Of a stretch of 64,000 nt of DNA, positions 26,007 through 37,500 are shown piece after piece. The stretch lies in the NCBI RefSeq assembly GCF_964026475.1, contig NZ_OZ032151.1, positions 868,001 through 932,000 of the forward strand, in the 5' to 3' direction. The stretch's first letter is position 1. Every line of letters starts with the position of its first letter. The notes beneath the pieces are model-generated. The model ran no database searches. It was given only the letters and a program-made list of their open reading frames with translations, and was not told the origin of the DNA. The position numbers were made by a program, and so were the translations under genes. Source of the stretch: Candidatus Tisiphia endosymbiont of Nemotelus nigrinus (GTDB lineage Bacteria > Pseudomonadota > Alphaproteobacteria > Rickettsiales > Rickettsiaceae).

Positions 26007-26702
26007 TTGAGTATGCCAATTATTGTTTTAGTAGAGCCTCAAATGGGTGAGAATATTGGTGCCGTTGCCAGAGCAATGAAAAATTTTAATGCTTCAGAAT
26101 TGCGAATCGTTGCTCCGAGAGATGGTTGGCCAAGCAAACGGGCGCGTAGTGTGGCAGTATCGGCGGTGGATATCCTAGATAATGCTAAGATTTATGATAG
26201 TTTGGCAGCAAGTATTGAAGATATTGAGTATTTATATGCAACAAGCGTAGCATCACGTAATATCAATAAAGATTATGTTCTGTCAGAGAATTTAAATCAA
26301 GATTATCCAGTAGGTCTTAAGGTAGGTATCATGTTTGGTCGTGAAAGTTGTGGTCTACAAAACATAGAAATTACTCATGCCCACAAGATTATTAACATTA
26401 ATACTGGAGATTTTAGTTCCCTGAATATTGTCCAGTCGGTAGTTATTATATGTTATGAGCTATTTCGTAATAAACAGTCGAGAATAAATGCTAGTAATGA
26501 ACAGGAGTTAGCGTCAAGAGGAGAATTAGGGTATTTTTTTGAACATTTATTTGCTGAATTAAATAACAAAACTTTCTTTAAAGTTCCTGAGAAGAAATTA
26601 CATATGACGCAAAATATTATGAATATTTTTACTCGTATAGATAAATTATCTACTGCAGAACTACAAACTTTAAGGGGGATAATTACAACTTTAAGTTCAT
26701 AA
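26007..26702 (+). CDS. trmJ: tRNA/rRNA methyltransferase, TrmJ-type SPOUT enzyme
   Basis: 231 residues. Motifs: IIVLVEPQMGENIGAVARAM at the N-terminus, IMFGRESCGLQNIEI (motif 2) and SSLNIVQSVVIICYELF (knot motif 3). These are the SPOUT class TrmH group 1 signatures. TrmJ methylates the 2'-OH of tRNA position 32. The family call is sure; the exact substrate is by closest resemblance. Confidence 0.9.
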   Translation: MSMPIIVLVEPQMGENIGAVARAMKNFNASELRIVAPRDGWPSKRARSVAVSAVDILDNAKIYDSLAASIEDIEYLYATSVASRNINKDYVLSENLNQDYPVGLKVGIMFGRESCGLQNIEITHAHKIININTGDFSSLNIVQSVVIICYELFRNKQSRINASNEQELASRGELGYFFEHLFAELNNKTFFKVPEKKLHMTQNIMNIFTRIDKLSTAELQTLRGIITTLSS

Positions 26703-26881
26703 AAATAGTTAATATAGCCAAGTTTATTAAAAACACTTTGCTTTTATAAAAAAATTAGCTATAGTTCCACCTGTTGCCTCTTAAAGTGAAAGTGGTAAGG
26801 TATATAGTTTTTCGTAACTTTAAGGATTTGTATATATTCTTATTAGATTAAGAGTCAAAAGAAATAATTTTGGAGTATTGG

Positions 26882-27268
26882 ATGCCAACAAATAATCAGT
26901 TAGTACGTTTTGGAAGACAGTCGAAGATTCGTAGAACAAAATCCCCGGCTTTGGAATCCAATCCATTTTTGAAAGGTGTTTGTGTAATAGTGAAGACTGT
27001 TACTCCTAAGAAGCCTAACTCTGGCCTTCGTAAGATGGCACGTGTTCGCTTAAGTAATGGACAGTATGTTAATGCTTATATACCTGGTGAAGGACATAAT
27101 TTACAAGAACACTCGACAGTATTGGTCAGGGGTGGAAGGGTTCCTGATCTTCCAGGTGTTAAGTACCATATAGTACGCGGTGCTTATGATACTCAGGGTG
27201 TAAAAAATCGTAAACAAGGACGCTCACGTTATGGTACGTCAGCGAAGCAGCAAGCTGTAAAAAAATAA
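26882..27268 (+). CDS. rpsL: Ribosomal protein S12
   Basis: 128 residues from the ATG behind TTTTGGAG. S12 sits at the decoding centre. Conserved blocks: [40 protein letters not shown] and [20 protein letters not shown]. Both lysines that determine streptomycin sensitivity (TPKKPNS and GVKYH) are wild type. It begins the str operon. Confidence 0.98.
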   Translation: MPTNNQLVRFGRQSKIRRTKSPALESNPFLKGVCVIVKTVTPKKPNSGLRKMARVRLSNGQYVNAYIPGEGHNLQEHSTVLVRGGRVPDLPGVKYHIVRGAYDTQGVKNRKQGRSRYGTSAKQQAVKK

Positions 27269-27287
27269 TTTGAAATAGAGAGATAAG

Positions 27288-27767
27288 ATGTCACGTCGTC
27301 ATGCCGCAGAGAGAAGGGTTGTCTTGCCTGATATGAAGTATAATAGCCCTCTGCTTGCTAGGTTCATTAATAATATTATGAGAGAAGGGAAAAAAGCTCT
27401 AGCTGAAAAAATAGTATATTCTGCTTTTAGTAAGATAGAGAAAAAGCATAAGGTAGATCCTTATGAAACTTTTAATAATGCAATGAATAATGTTAAGCCA
27501 TATCTTGAAGTTACGTCAGTACGGGTAGGTGGGGCAAATTATCAGGTCCCGTCTCCTGTTGATGAAAGAAGAGGATATGCACTTGCATCACGTTGGATTA
27601 TTAATGCAGCAAATAAACGTTCTGAGAAAATGATGATTGATAAGTTGGCAGAGGAATTATTTGAAGCGTCAAATAGTAGAGGAGTCGCTATTAAAAAGAG
27701 AGAGGATACCCATAAAATGGCTGAAGCTAATAAAGCTTTTGCTCATTTTAGTCCTAAAAAATCGTAA
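27288..27767 (+). CDS. rpsG: Ribosomal protein S7
   Basis: 159 residues starting MSRRHAAERRVVLPDMKYNS. Conserved VGGANYQVPSPVDERRGYAL and ASRWIINAANKR are present. S7 nucleates the head of the small subunit and in many bacteria represses its own operon. It lies 19 bp after rpsL and 18 bp before fusA. Confidence 0.98.
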   Translation: MSRRHAAERRVVLPDMKYNSPLLARFINNIMREGKKALAEKIVYSAFSKIEKKHKVDPYETFNNAMNNVKPYLEVTSVRVGGANYQVPSPVDERRGYALASRWIINAANKRSEKMMIDKLAEELFEASNSRGVAIKKREDTHKMAEANKAFAHFSPKKS

Positions 27768-27785
27768 CCAAGGTAATTAAGTTAT

Positions 27786-29861
27786 ATGTCAACTACGGAA
27801 TTTTCTCTTGCTAATACTCGTAATATCGGGATTTGTGCTCATATTGACGCTGGTAAAACTACTACAACCGAGCGTATTCTTTTCTATACTGGAAAATCAC
27901 ATAAGATTGGTGAAGTCCATGAAGGTGGTGCTACCATGGATTGGATGGAACAAGAACAAGAACGCGGTATTACCATTACTTCTGCTGCTACTACTTGTTA
28001 TTGGCAAAATAAGAGAATTAATATTATTGATACACCAGGTCACGTAGATTTTACTATAGAAGTAGAGAGATCTCTGCGTGTTCTTGATGGAGCAGTAGCG
28101 GTATTTGATGGTGTGGCTGGTGTTGAGCCGCAATCAGAGATAGTATGGAGACAGGCTGATAAATATGGAGTGCCTAGAATGTGTTTTGTCAATAAGATGG
28201 ACAGAATGGGTGCTAATTTTTATCAATGCGTAGAAATGATCAAAGATCGTCTTGGGGCAAAACCTCTGGTAATTCAGTTACCAGTTGGTATTGAAGAAAA
28301 TTTTAAAGGAGTTATTGACCTAGTTAAGATGAAGGCAATAATTTGGAAAGATGAATCTCTTGGGGCTGAATATTCATACCAAGACATTCCTAGTGATATG
28401 CTAGAAAGGGTTGAAGAATATCGTGCCTTGCTTCTTGAAATGGTTGCTGAGATTGATGATCATTTGATGGAAAAATATTTGTCAGCTGAGGAGCTTACTG
28501 AAGAAGAAATTAAATCAGCAATAAGGAAAGGGACAATTGATAGAGCTTTTTTCCCGGTATTATGTGGTAGTGCTTTTAAAAATAAAGGTGTACAGCCTTT
28601 GTTAGATGCAGTTGTTGATTATTTACCTTCACCGGTTGATATTGGAACCGTTAGAGGGGTAGATGTTGATTCTGGAGAAGAAAAAGATTTTAAAATTTCA
28701 GCCTCTGAGCCTCTTGCTGCTTTAGCATTTAAAGTAATGACAGATCCATTTGTTGGGTCTCTTACATTTGTTAGGATTTATTCTGGTAAGATTAGTTCTG
28801 GTGTTACCGTGATTAATACGGTAAAGAACCAAAAGGAACGAGTAGGTAGAATGTTGCTTATGCATGCTAATGAAAGGGAAGATGTTAAAGAAGCTTTGGC
28901 AGGAGATATTGTTGCTTTAGCTGGTCTTAAGAATACTACTACTGGTGATACTTTGTGTGGTGCAGATAAGCAGGTTATTTTAGAGAGAATGGAATTTCCT
29001 GAACCGGTTATTGAATTAGCCGTAGAACCAAAATCAACTGCCGATCAAGAAAAAATGGGAATGGCTTTGTCTAGGTTGGCTGCTGAAGATCCATCTTTTA
29101 GAGTGTCGACTGATCAAGAAAGTGGTCAGACTGTTATTAAAGGTATGGGTGAGCTGCACCTAGAGATCATGGTTGATCGTATGAAACGTGAATTTAAAGT
29201 TGAGGTTAATGTTGGAGCACCACAAGTAGCTTATCGTGAAACAATTACTAAGAAGTGTGAGATTGATTATACACATAAAAAGCAATCTGGTGGAGCTGGG
29301 CAGTTTGCACGGGTTAAAATAATATTCGAGCCTCAAGAAGCTGGGGAAGGATTTATTTTTGAAAGCAAAATTGTTGGTGGAGCTATACCAAAGGAATTTA
29401 TTCCTGGTGTTGAAAAGGGTCTAAATAATATTAAAGATACAGGGGTAGTTGCTGGCTATCCGATGATTGATTTCAAAGCAACTTTGATAGATGGAGCATT
29501 CCATGACGTGGATTCAAGTGTACTAGCATTTGAGATAGCTACCAAGGCTGCTTTTAGGGAAGGTATGCCGAAAGGTAGTCCAAAGTTACTTGAACCAATT
29601 ATGAAAGTGGAAGTGATTACTCCAAATGAATATATGGGTGATATTATTGGCGACCTAAATAGTCGTAGAGGACAAATGCAAAGCATGGATCCAAGAGGTA
29701 ATGCACAAGTTATAACTGCCAATGTACCTCTAGCTGAAATGTTTGGCTATGTTAGTACTTTGCGTTCTTTATCGCAAGGTAGGTCTCAATATAGTATGCT
29801 TTTCTCTCATTATGAGCAAGTACCATTACAGGTGGCTGAAACTATTAAAGCTAAGAAATAA
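27786..29861 (+). CDS. fusA: Elongation factor G
   Basis: 691 residues. EF-G is the GTPase that moves tRNA and mRNA through the ribosome. GTP-binding motifs: [15 protein letters not shown] (P loop), [12 protein letters not shown] (switch I), DTPGHVDFT (G3), NKMDRMGAN (G4) and [10 protein letters not shown] (G5). Domain IV loop and C-terminal [14 protein letters not shown] are normal. In this lineage tuf does not follow fusA; tRNA-Trp and secE come next, as known for Rickettsia. Confidence 0.98.
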   Translation: MSTTEFSLANTRNIGICAHIDAGKTTTTERILFYTGKSHKIGEVHEGGATMDWMEQEQERGITITSAATTCYWQNKRINIIDTPGHVDFTIEVERSLRVLDGAVAVFDGVAGVEPQSEIVWRQADKYGVPRMCFVNKMDRMGANFYQCVEMIKDRLGAKPLVIQLPVGIEENFKGVIDLVKMKAIIWKDESLGAEYSYQDIPSDMLERVEEYRALLLEMVAEIDDHLMEKYLSAEELTEEEIKSAIRKGTIDRAFFPVLCGSAFKNKGVQPLLDAVVDYLPSPVDIGTVRGVDVDSGEEKDFKISASEPLAALAFKVMTDPFVGSLTFVRIYSGKISSGVTVINTVKNQKERVGRMLLMHANEREDVKEALAGDIVALAGLKNTTTGDTLCGADKQVILERMEFPEPVIELAVEPKSTADQEKMGMALSRLAAEDPSFRVSTDQESGQTVIKGMGELHLEIMVDRMKREFKVEVNVGAPQVAYRETITKKCEIDYTHKKQSGGAGQFARVKIIFEPQEAGEGFIFESKIVGGAIPKEFIPGVEKGLNNIKDTGVVAGYPMIDFKATLIDGAFHDVDSSVLAFEIATKAAFREGMPKGSPKLLEPIMKVEVITPNEYMGDIIGDLNSRRGQMQSMDPRGNAQVITANVPLAEMFGYVSTLRSLSQGRSQYSMLFSHYEQVPLQVAETIKAKK

Positions 29862-29949
29862 AAATATTTTCCACGTAAAGTATTAGTGGAATATATATAA
29901 TGTGCTATTGTAATTTATGGTGATTTAATAAGTTGGGTGTGGTCAAAGT

Positions 29950-30184
29950 CATTGCGAGAAGACCGTAGGTCGACGAAGCAATCCACAATAGACTTGCTGC
30001 ATAAATCAAAGATAGTTGAGGGATTTTTAGGAGAAACGAAGCCGAGTACCGCAGCGTACACGGACGTACGTGAGGAGCGGAGGCGAGTTTCGACGACAAA
30101 ATCACCAACTAGATTGACTTATGCAATAAGTCTAATAAGTAACCAAAATGGATTGCTTCGTAGGCTTACGCCTACTCACAATGA
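29950..30184. repeat. Type A palindromic repeat split by a type B element
   Basis: The left arm (GTCATTGCGAGAAGACC...GCAATCCA) and right arm (TGGATTGCTTCGTAG...CTCACAATGAC) belong to one type A hairpin. A 144-bp type B element is inserted in its loop. This shows that type B is the younger insert. It fills the fusA to tRNA-Trp gap. Confidence 0.85.
29990..30133. mobile_element. Type B element, copy 1 (MITE-like)
   Basis: Ends AGACTTGCTGCATAAATCAA and TTGACTTATGCAATAAGTCT are imperfect inverted repeats. TA and AAT flank both ends. It contains GAGGAGCGGAGGCGAGTTTC and similar GC-rich stretches, foreign to the AT-rich surroundings. A second copy is at 31289-31433. Confidence 0.8.
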
Positions 30185-30268
30185 CATTGGTTGTTTTTTC
30201 TATAACTTTTAAATTGCTGTGATTGTAATTTATTAAGAAATAGTTTGATTTTTTAATAAAAATATGAT

Positions 30269-30344
30269 AGGAGTGTAGCTCAATTGGTAGAGCATCGGTC
30301 TCCAAAACCGAAGGTTGCGGGTTCGATTCCTGTCGCTCCTGCCA
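30269..30344 (+). tRNA. tRNA-Trp(CCA)
   Basis: Acceptor stem AGGAGTG/CGCTCCT, discriminator G, CCA encoded. The D arm is GCTCAATTGGTAGAGC; the anticodon loop TCTCCAAAA gives CCA; the T arm is GCGGGTTCGATTCCTGT. It lies directly upstream of secE, as in other rickettsiae. Confidence 0.95.
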
Positions 30345-30364
30345 ATATAATGAGTTCGTATAAT

Positions 30365-30565
30365 ATGTTAAAGGAAAATATAGTATATAAATTTTACGGG
30401 CAAGTAAAGCAAGAAGTTTTTAGAATTGTTTGGCTTGGTAAGAAGGAATTGATAACTTCAACTATTATAGTAGTAGTGGCTGTATTTATTTTTAGTATAA
30501 TTTGTTTGGTATTAGACTACGGTATACATAGTATAATGCAGCTTTTACTTAATATTGGGAAGTAG
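30365..30565 (+). CDS. secE: SecE preprotein translocase subunit
   Basis: 66 residues, from the second possible ATG, which gives the family-typical start [20 protein letters not shown]. The amphipathic helix with [12 protein letters not shown] and the single membrane helix ([20 protein letters not shown]) are the conserved core. SecE clamps SecY in the membrane channel. It precedes nusG as usual. Confidence 0.93.
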   Translation: MLKENIVYKFYGQVKQEVFRIVWLGKKELITSTIIVVVAVFIFSIICLVLDYGIHSIMQLLLNIGK

Positions 30566-30614
30566 GAATACTCAAATCAGATCAGAAGAATAAAGAATAA
30601 GTTTAAGGAAAATT

Positions 30615-31145
30615 GTGGTGCAGTGGTACGTTATTCATACATTATCTGGTTCAGAAAAGCGTGTAAAGCAAATGATTCTTGATCAAATTGCTAAGCAGGG
30701 TATGTCGGAGTTTTTTGAGGATATTGTTGTTCCGGTTATTGAGGTGCCTGAAGTTAAACGTGGTAAGAACATCAAGACAGAAAAGAAATTTATGCCTGGT
30801 TATATTCTGATTAAAATGAAGATGACCGATGATACTTGGCATTTGGTAAAAAGTGTAACTAAGGTTACAGGTTTCTTAGGTGGTAAAAGTACACCGCAAG
30901 CTCTTAGTGAAAAAGAAATACAAAATATTTTTAGCAAACTTGAGTCTGAAACCAAGGACGCTAGAATTTCGAAATTGTATGAGATTGGTGAAGCAATAAT
31001 TGTTACTGATGGTCCATTTGAGACTTTTACAGGGGTTATAGAAGAAATTGATTATGACAAAAATAGGTTGCGTGTGTCTATATCTATTTTTGGTAAAGCG
31101 ACTCCTATAGAATTAAATTTTACGCAAGTGAAAAAAAATAATTAG
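30615..31145 (+). CDS. nusG: Transcription elongation/antitermination factor NusG
   Basis: 176 residues with a GTG start. The N-terminal NGN domain begins QWYVIHTLSGSEKRVKQMIL and contains KFMPGYILIKMKMTDDTWHL; the C-terminal KOW domain has EAIIVTDGPFETFTGVIEEI. NusG links RNA polymerase to the ribosome or Rho. The 358-bp gap to rplK is filled with repeats. Confidence 0.97.
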   Translation: MVQWYVIHTLSGSEKRVKQMILDQIAKQGMSEFFEDIVVPVIEVPEVKRGKNIKTEKKFMPGYILIKMKMTDDTWHLVKSVTKVTGFLGGKSTPQALSEKEIQNIFSKLESETKDARISKLYEIGEAIIVTDGPFETFTGVIEEIDYDKNRLRVSISIFGKATPIELNFTQVKKNN

Positions 31146-31168
31146 GCTGCTTTGTGGCGATTAACTGT

Positions 31169-31256
31169 CATCGCGAGGAGTGGCTTTGCGGCGGCGAAGC
31201 AATCCAATTTAATGAATAGTGGATTGCCGTGATCACACTACGTGGTCTCGCTAATA
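31169..31256. repeat. Type A palindromic repeat
   Basis: GTCATCGCGAGGAGTGGC at the left, GCAATCCA/TGGATTGCC in the middle and GTGGTCTCGCTAATAGACG at the right. It is somewhat eroded and lies 20 bp after nusG. Confidence 0.75.
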
Positions 31257-31288
31257 GACGTATAATGAGATTTTTGTAGTTAAACAAT

Positions 31289-31433
31289 AGACTTGCTACA
31301 TAAATCAAAGATAGTTGAGGGATTTTTAGGAGAAACGAAGCCGGCTACCTTCGCGTACACAGACGTACGTGAGGAGCGGAGGGCGAGTTTCGACGACAAA
31401 ATCACCAACTAGATTGACTTATGCAGTAAGTCT
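31289..31433. mobile_element. Type B element, copy 2
   Basis: 145 bp with ends AGACTTGCTACATAAATCAA and TTGACTTATGCAGTAAGTCT and about 95 per cent like copy 1. Flanks are AAT on both sides. It lies in the nusG-rplK gap, within an operon. Confidence 0.8.
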
Positions 31434-31503
31434 AATATGCCAACTGGTAAGTTATTATTAGATAATTACCAATTGTTGTTAAATAAGTAAAGATAGGACT
31501 ATA

Positions 31504-31938
31504 ATGGCAAAAAAAATAACAGCTTATATTAAATTAACTGTGCCAGCGGGTAAGGCTAATCCATCCCCTCCTATTGGTCCTGCCCTTGGTCAGAAAAAAC
31601 TTAATATTATGGAGTTTTGTAAGGCATTTAATGCTGCTACTCAAGGCGTTGAACCAGGGATGCCTATTCCAGTGGTAATTACTGCTTACGAAGATAATAG
31701 TTTTACTTTTGTAACTAAGACTTCTCCGGCATCGTATTACTTAAAACAATTTGCTAAAATTCCGAAAGGTTCTAGTGCTACTAAAAAAGAAGCATTTGTT
31801 GGTAAGGTTACCATGTCAGATTGCATTGAAATTGCAAAAATTAAGATGGTAGATCTTAATACTGATAGTTTAATAGCTGCCGCTAAAATTATTCGTGGTA
31901 CTGCTGAATCTATGGGTCTTGAAGTAGTAGGAGATTAA
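31504..31938 (+). CDS. rplK: Ribosomal protein L11
   Basis: 144 residues. The start [20 protein letters not shown] and the [20 protein letters not shown] block are the L11 signature, followed by [18 protein letters not shown]11 supports the GTPase-associated centre. rplA starts 3 bp later. Confidence 0.98.
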   Translation: MAKKITAYIKLTVPAGKANPSPPIGPALGQKKLNIMEFCKAFNAATQGVEPGMPIPVVITAYEDNSFTFVTKTSPASYYLKQFAKIPKGSSATKKEAFVGKVTMSDCIEIAKIKMVDLNTDSLIAAAKIIRGTAESMGLEVVGD

Positions 31939-31941
31939 TGT

Positions 31942-32670
31942 ATGATAGTTGATAAAAAGGATGCTGTGAATAATAGAAAACTAACTGGTGGTAAGAAGAT
32001 AAGGGCAGCGAGGAAGAATATAGAGCTGGCTAACAACCGTACTTTAGCAGAAGGAATAGAAGCATTAAAGTCTGTATCCTATACTAAATTTGACTCTACT
32101 TTGGAAGTGGTGATGAAACTAGGAGTAGATCCTAAACACTCGGATCAAATGGTACGTGGTGTTGTTGCATTGCCAGCTGGTACCGGTAAAGTTAGCAGAG
32201 TCGCAGTGATTTGTAAGGATGAACAGATAGAAGAAGCCAAGGCAGCTGGAGCAGATATTGCTGGTTCTACGGAAATTATTGATGATATTAAGGCTGGGGA
32301 AATTAATTTTGACGTTTGTATTGCAACACCAAATATGATGTCAGTAATAGGTACGGTGGCAAGAATTCTTGGTCCAAAGGGTTTAATGCCCAATCCAAAA
32401 CTTGGGACGGTAACTACAGATATCGTAACGGCAATTAAAAATGCTAAAAGCGGTCAAGTAGAGTATAGGGTTGAAAAGGCTGGTATTATTCATGCTGGAG
32501 TTGGTAAATTATCATTCTCCAAACAAGACTTGCTAAATAATGCATCAACCTTGATATCTGCTGTAGTTAAAGCAAAGCCTTCTGGTGCTAAAGGAAATTA
32601 TTTAAAAGCAATATATCTATCTTCTACTATGGGTCCATCAGTAAAAATAGATTTAGCAAGTATATCGTAA
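31942..32670 (+). CDS. rplA: Ribosomal protein L1
   Basis: 242 residues. Conserved: [40 protein letters not shown] and [17 protein letters not shown]1 forms the stalk on the E-site side and in other bacteria represses the L11 operon. The N-terminus is a little longer than usual. Confidence 0.97.
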   Translation: MIVDKKDAVNNRKLTGGKKIRAARKNIELANNRTLAEGIEALKSVSYTKFDSTLEVVMKLGVDPKHSDQMVRGVVALPAGTGKVSRVAVICKDEQIEEAKAAGADIAGSTEIIDDIKAGEINFDVCIATPNMMSVIGTVARILGPKGLMPNPKLGTVTTDIVTAIKNAKSGQVEYRVEKAGIIHAGVGKLSFSKQDLLNNASTLISAVVKAKPSGAKGNYLKAIYLSSTMGPSVKIDLASIS

Positions 32671-32691
32671 AACACGACAAGGAGAGTTAAG

Positions 32692-33201
32692 GTGTTAAGA
32701 TCAGAGAAACATGAGTTTGTTGTAGAACTTGAAGGAGTGTATCAGCGGTCAAACTCCGTGATAATTACTCATTATCATGGGCTTACTGTTAGTCAAGTAA
32801 CTACACTACGTAGGTCTCTTAAAGCAAAAAATGTGGGGTTCAAAGTAGTTAAAAATACTTTATCAAAAATAGCAGCCAATAAGGCTGGTATTGATAATAT
32901 TGCACATTTGCTTGCTGGTCCCACAGCGTTAGCATATTCTGAAGACCTTGTTGAAGCTGCAAAGCTTATCGTAGAATTTGCCAAAACTAATGAATGTTTA
33001 AAAGTAGTTGGTGGGTTAGTAAATAATCAAGTATTAGATGCACATTCTGTACAACAATTGGCAAAATTACCTTCATTAGATGAGCTTAGAGGCAAAATTA
33101 TTGGGGTGCTACAAGCCCCTGCAACTAAAATTGCAGGAGTTATACAAGCTCCGGCATCTAGGCTTGCTAGAGTTTTGCAAGCTTATGCAGATAAAAGTTA
33201 A
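32692..33201 (+). CDS. rplJ: Ribosomal protein L10
   Basis: 169 residues with a GTG start behind AAGGAGAG. The N-terminal RNA-binding domain shows [20 protein letters not shown] and [15 protein letters not shown]; the C-terminal helix binds L7/L12 dimers. It is the base of the stalk that recruits translation factors. Confidence 0.97.
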   Translation: MLRSEKHEFVVELEGVYQRSNSVIITHYHGLTVSQVTTLRRSLKAKNVGFKVVKNTLSKIAANKAGIDNIAHLLAGPTALAYSEDLVEAAKLIVEFAKTNECLKVVGGLVNNQVLDAHSVQQLAKLPSLDELRGKIIGVLQAPATKIAGVIQAPASRLARVLQAYADKS

Positions 33202-33233
33202 TTTAATAAAAAAGTTTTAAAAGGAAGAAAATT

Positions 33234-33602
33234 ATGACAGACCTAGTAAAAATTGTAGATCAATTGTCAACACTTACGGTAATTCAAGCTGCAGAGCTTT
33301 CAAAAATGCTGGAAGAAAAATGGGGTGTAACAGCCGCCGCTCCTGTAGCAGTGGCTGCAACTGCTGCCGCATCAGAAGCAGTTGCAGAAAAGACAGCATT
33401 TGAAGTTGTTTTAGTTAGTAGTGGTGATAAGAAAATAGAAGTTATTAAGGTAACTAGAGAGCTTACTGGTCTTGGCTTAAAAGAAGCTAAGGAGTTAGTT
33501 GATGCTGCCCCAAAAACAGTTAAGTCAGGCGTAAATAAAGAAGAAGCTGAAAGCTTTAAAGCAAAATTAGAAGCAGCTGGAGCAAAAGTTGAATTAAAAT
33601 AA
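33234..33602 (+). CDS. rplL: Ribosomal protein L7/L12
   Basis: 122 residues: N-terminal dimer helix ([20 protein letters not shown]), an alanine-rich hinge ([17 protein letters not shown]) and the globular C-terminal domain ([36 protein letters not shown]). It is followed by a 960-bp gap before rpoB. Confidence 0.98.
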   Translation: MTDLVKIVDQLSTLTVIQAAELSKMLEEKWGVTAAAPVAVAATAAASEAVAEKTAFEVVLVSSGDKKIEVIKVTRELTGLGLKEAKELVDAAPKTVKSGVNKEEAESFKAKLEAAGAKVELK

Positions 33603-34564
33603 TTTCCATAATATCAATTATTTTATGAAAATTATAGGTTGATTTGATTGGAGTTGATACAAATAACTTACCTTACACATGGCAGTTTAAAAGTCATAGA
33701 GAAAATAGCTTGGCATTTATTAGTGAAGAATTACTTTGATAGATAACGAAGCAATCTTGTTTTTTGTCATCCTTGTGTAAGTAGAGGGATATAGATTCTC
33801 GCTATTGCTAAGAATGACAACTTATAATTGCTTCACTACTATAAAATAGTTCCTCGCAATGACATTTGTGGATTTGGTGCGATGTTAATTGTGTTAGTTA
33901 TACATAGATAGTTTGATGAAAGAATTTTTAGTACTAAATCTAGGTTTGTATTGTTGATAATGGGAATGAACTTGTTGTGTGATATTCTATTTTTCTTAAG
34001 AGTTATGGTGCTAAATATATTTTTGTGCCTACAAAAGCTATTGCATTTTATACAAAAATATAAACAAAAAGCTATTAAACTTCTAGGGCAGATTTTTTTT
34101 GTCATGGGAGAATTTTGTATTTGTTTATCTAAAATTCTGAATCAGGTGAGTATTTGCAACAGATTTAGTAACCCACATTATATTTTTACATTAAAAAATT
34201 TATTCATACTGTTTAGCGAAAATAAGAATAATTTAAGATTATACTCGAATAATTTAAAGAATTGGTTCCGTAAAACTACAAACTATGCAGATGCTTTTGT
34301 TCCTAGTATGCATGCTAAGCTTCTTTCTTGTTTTATATTCCAATTCTCTAAATCATTCGAGTATGGATTATTTCTAAATCGAGTTCTTTAAGTGGCTTTT
34401 TGCTTGGTTTCAAAACAAAAAATTATTAAAAGCTATAATTTTTATCAAAAATATGACAAAAACTTTGTTCACAGCAATAAGTCTATTTTTTTAAGATTAC
34501 AGCCGAGTTACCAATTATATATTGGCAACTCGCGTTAAGATATAGAAATTAATCAGGAGATTAT
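33603..34564 (+). other. Long gap between rplL and rpoB
   Basis: 960 bp in what is normally a compact cluster. The first 260 bp hold eroded type A repeat pieces (33739-33863, ending CCTCGCAATGAC). An open frame of 146 codons at 33951-34391 has no convincing start or recognisable domain; its many Phe, Leu and Lys residues fit AT-rich non-coding DNA. The last 100 bp before rpoB hold TTACCAATTATATATTGGCA and a GGAG ribosome binding site. A separate rpoB promoter is likely, but not pinned down. Confidence 0.5.
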
Positions 34565-37500
34565 ATGACAACGCAATCTTTATCAATTGGTAAACGCATA
34601 AGAAAGAATTTTGGTCACATAAATTTGGTGGCATCTATACCAAATTTGATTGAGGTTCAAAAAAATTCTTATGAAAAAGGTTTTTTACAATTTGGCGTTA
34701 AAGACCTTAAGCGAGAAAACAAAGGATTACAATCAGTATTAAGTTCAATCTTTCCGATTCATGATCCATCTAATATTGCCTATTTAGAATTTGCTAAATA
34801 TGAATTTGATAATCCTAAATATGACGTTGAGGAATGTACTCAAAGAGGTCTTAGTTATGCTGCTCCCCTTAAAGTTACATTGCGATTGAGTATTTGGGAC
34901 ATTGATGAAGATACTGGAGCAAGAGAAATCAAAGGTATTAAAGAACAAGAAGTTTATATGGGGGATATTCCCCTAATGACCAAAAATGGTACCTTTATTA
35001 TTAATGGTACAGAAAGGGTAGTAGTATCACAGATGCATAGGTCACCTGGGGTATTTTTCTATCATGATGAGGGCAAAGTTCACTCTTCAGGGAAGTTTTT
35101 GTATTCTGCTAGGGTTATACCCTATAGAGGATCATGGCTAGATTTTGAATTTGATGCTAAAGATATTATGTATTTTAGAATAGATAGGAAAAGAAAGCTT
35201 TATGCTACTACTCTTCTGAGAGCTATTGGAATGTCTACTGATGAAATTATGAAGTTCTACTATGATACAGTAACCTGTTTTACCAAGAATGGATGTTGGG
35301 CAACGAAGTTTATACCGGAATCTATAACCGCTCATAGACTTGTTACTGATTTAGTTGATGCGGATACTGGCAATATGATACTTGCATCTAGTCAGAAGAT
35401 TACCCCTCGTTTGGCTAAGAAGTTTGCTCAAGATGGAGTAAAAAATATTTTAGTAGAACGTGAGTATTTAGTAGGAAAATATTTATCACGTGACCTTATT
35501 AATCCGGATAATGGTGAAGTATTAGCTGCCATTGGTGAAATGATCACAATAGATATGCTAGATTCTATTATGGCTCTTGGAATTTCGTCTGTCGACGTAC
35601 TTGCTATAAATAGCCAATCAGGTCCTTACATAAGAAATACCTTATTTGCTGATAAAAATCAAAGCTATGAATCAGCGTTGATAGACATATTTAGGGTATT
35701 AAGACCAGGAGAACCTGCTAATATTGACGCTGCTAAGGTATTATTTAATAATTTGTTTTTTGAACCTGAAAGATATGATCTTTCAGAAGTTGGTCGTATT
35801 AAAATGAATTCAAGATTGGAAATGAATATACCAGAATCTACAGCTATTTTAACTCTTGAAGATATTAAACATATTATTAAAGTTTTAGTAGATCTAAAAG
35901 ATGGTAAAGGTTCGATAGATGATATTGATCACCTTGGTAATAGAAGAGTTAGATCAGTTGGTGAGTTAATTGAGAATCAATTTAGGATTGGTCTTGTTCG
36001 TATGGAGAAATCTGTGCTTGAAAGAATGTCCGTGGTTGATCTTGATGCGGTTATGCCTCATGATTTAGTAAATTCAAAGGTTTTAGTTTCTGTCGTAAAA
36101 GAGTTTTTTAGCACTTCACAACTTTCTCAGTTTATGGACCAAACTAATCCATTATCAGAAATAACTCATAAGAGAAGATTATCAGCTTTAGGACCTGGTG
36201 GAATTAGTAGAGAGAGAGCTGGATTTGAAGTAAGGGACGTTCATCCTACCCACTATGGACGTATTTGTCCAATTGAAACACCAGAAGGACAGAATATAGG
36301 GTTGATTAATTCCATGGCTACTTATGCTAGGGTTAATAAACATGGTTTCATTGAAACGCCTTATCGAAAAGTTGTAGATGGTCATGTAACTGATGAAGTT
36401 GTTTACTTATCAGCTATTGAAGAAGGGAAATATAAAATTGCTCAAGCTAATGCAGTCATCGATCAAAAGGGTTTGTTACAGGAAGAGTTAATTAATTGTC
36501 GGATTGATGGTGGTAATTTTGTTATGCTTACCCCGAGCGAAATAGATTATATTGACGTTACCCCGATGCAAGTTGTTTCTGTTGCTGCATCACTTATTCC
36601 ATTTTTGGAAAATGATGATGCTAATAGAGCATTGATGGGATCAAACATGCAACGTCAGGCTGTACCACTTATTAGGAGTGATGCCCCTTTAGTTGGGACT
36701 GGTATTGAAGGAATTGTTGCACAAGATTCTGGCGTTTCAGTTGTAGCCTTACATGATGGAATAGTAGAGCAAGTTGACTCAACTAGAATAGTAATAAGGA
36801 CTAAGGAACAAAAAACAGATGGCTCACCTGGTGTAGATATTTATAATTTATTAAAATTTCAAAGATCTAACCATAATACTTGTATTAATCAAAAGCCGTT
36901 AATTAATGTTGGTGATTATGTAGTAAAAGGTGAAGTAATTGCTGATGGACCAAGCACAGATAATGGAGAGATAGCTCTTGGCAGAAATGTTCTGGTAGCT
37001 TTCTTACCATGGAGTGGTTATAATTTTGAAGATTCAATTTTAATATCAGAACGTATTGTAAAAGATGATGTTTATACTTCAATTCATATTGAAGAATTTG
37101 AAATAATTGCTCGAGATACTAGGCTTGGTCCTGAAGAAATTACTCGTGATATTCCAAATGTTAGTGATGAAAGTTTACGTCATCTTGACGAAGTAGGTAT
37201 AGTATATGTTGGGGCAGAAGTAAAACCTGGCGATATTTTGGTGGGTAAGGTTACTCCTAAAAGTGAGTCACCTATGACTCCAGAAGAGAAATTACTTCGT
37301 GCTATTTTTGGAGAAAAGGCTTCGGATGTGCGGGATTCATCTTTACGTGTTCCTTCTGGAATCGCTGGTACAGTGGTGGAAGTACGGGTATTTTCTCGTA
37401 GGGGAGTAGAAAAAGATGAGCGTGCTATAGCTATTGAAAAACAACAAATTGAAAAATTATCAAAAGATAGAGATGATGAACTTCGCATCGTAGAGCATTT

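Noticed and set aside
30284..30364. Longer secE start inside tRNA-Trp
   Set aside because: The frame merely runs through the tRNA; the family-typical SecE N-terminus begins at 30365.
33951..34391. 146-codon frame between rplL and rpoB as a gene
   Set aside because: Composition matches AT-rich non-coding DNA, no ribosome binding site, no recognisable domain. Mentioned in the gap description only.
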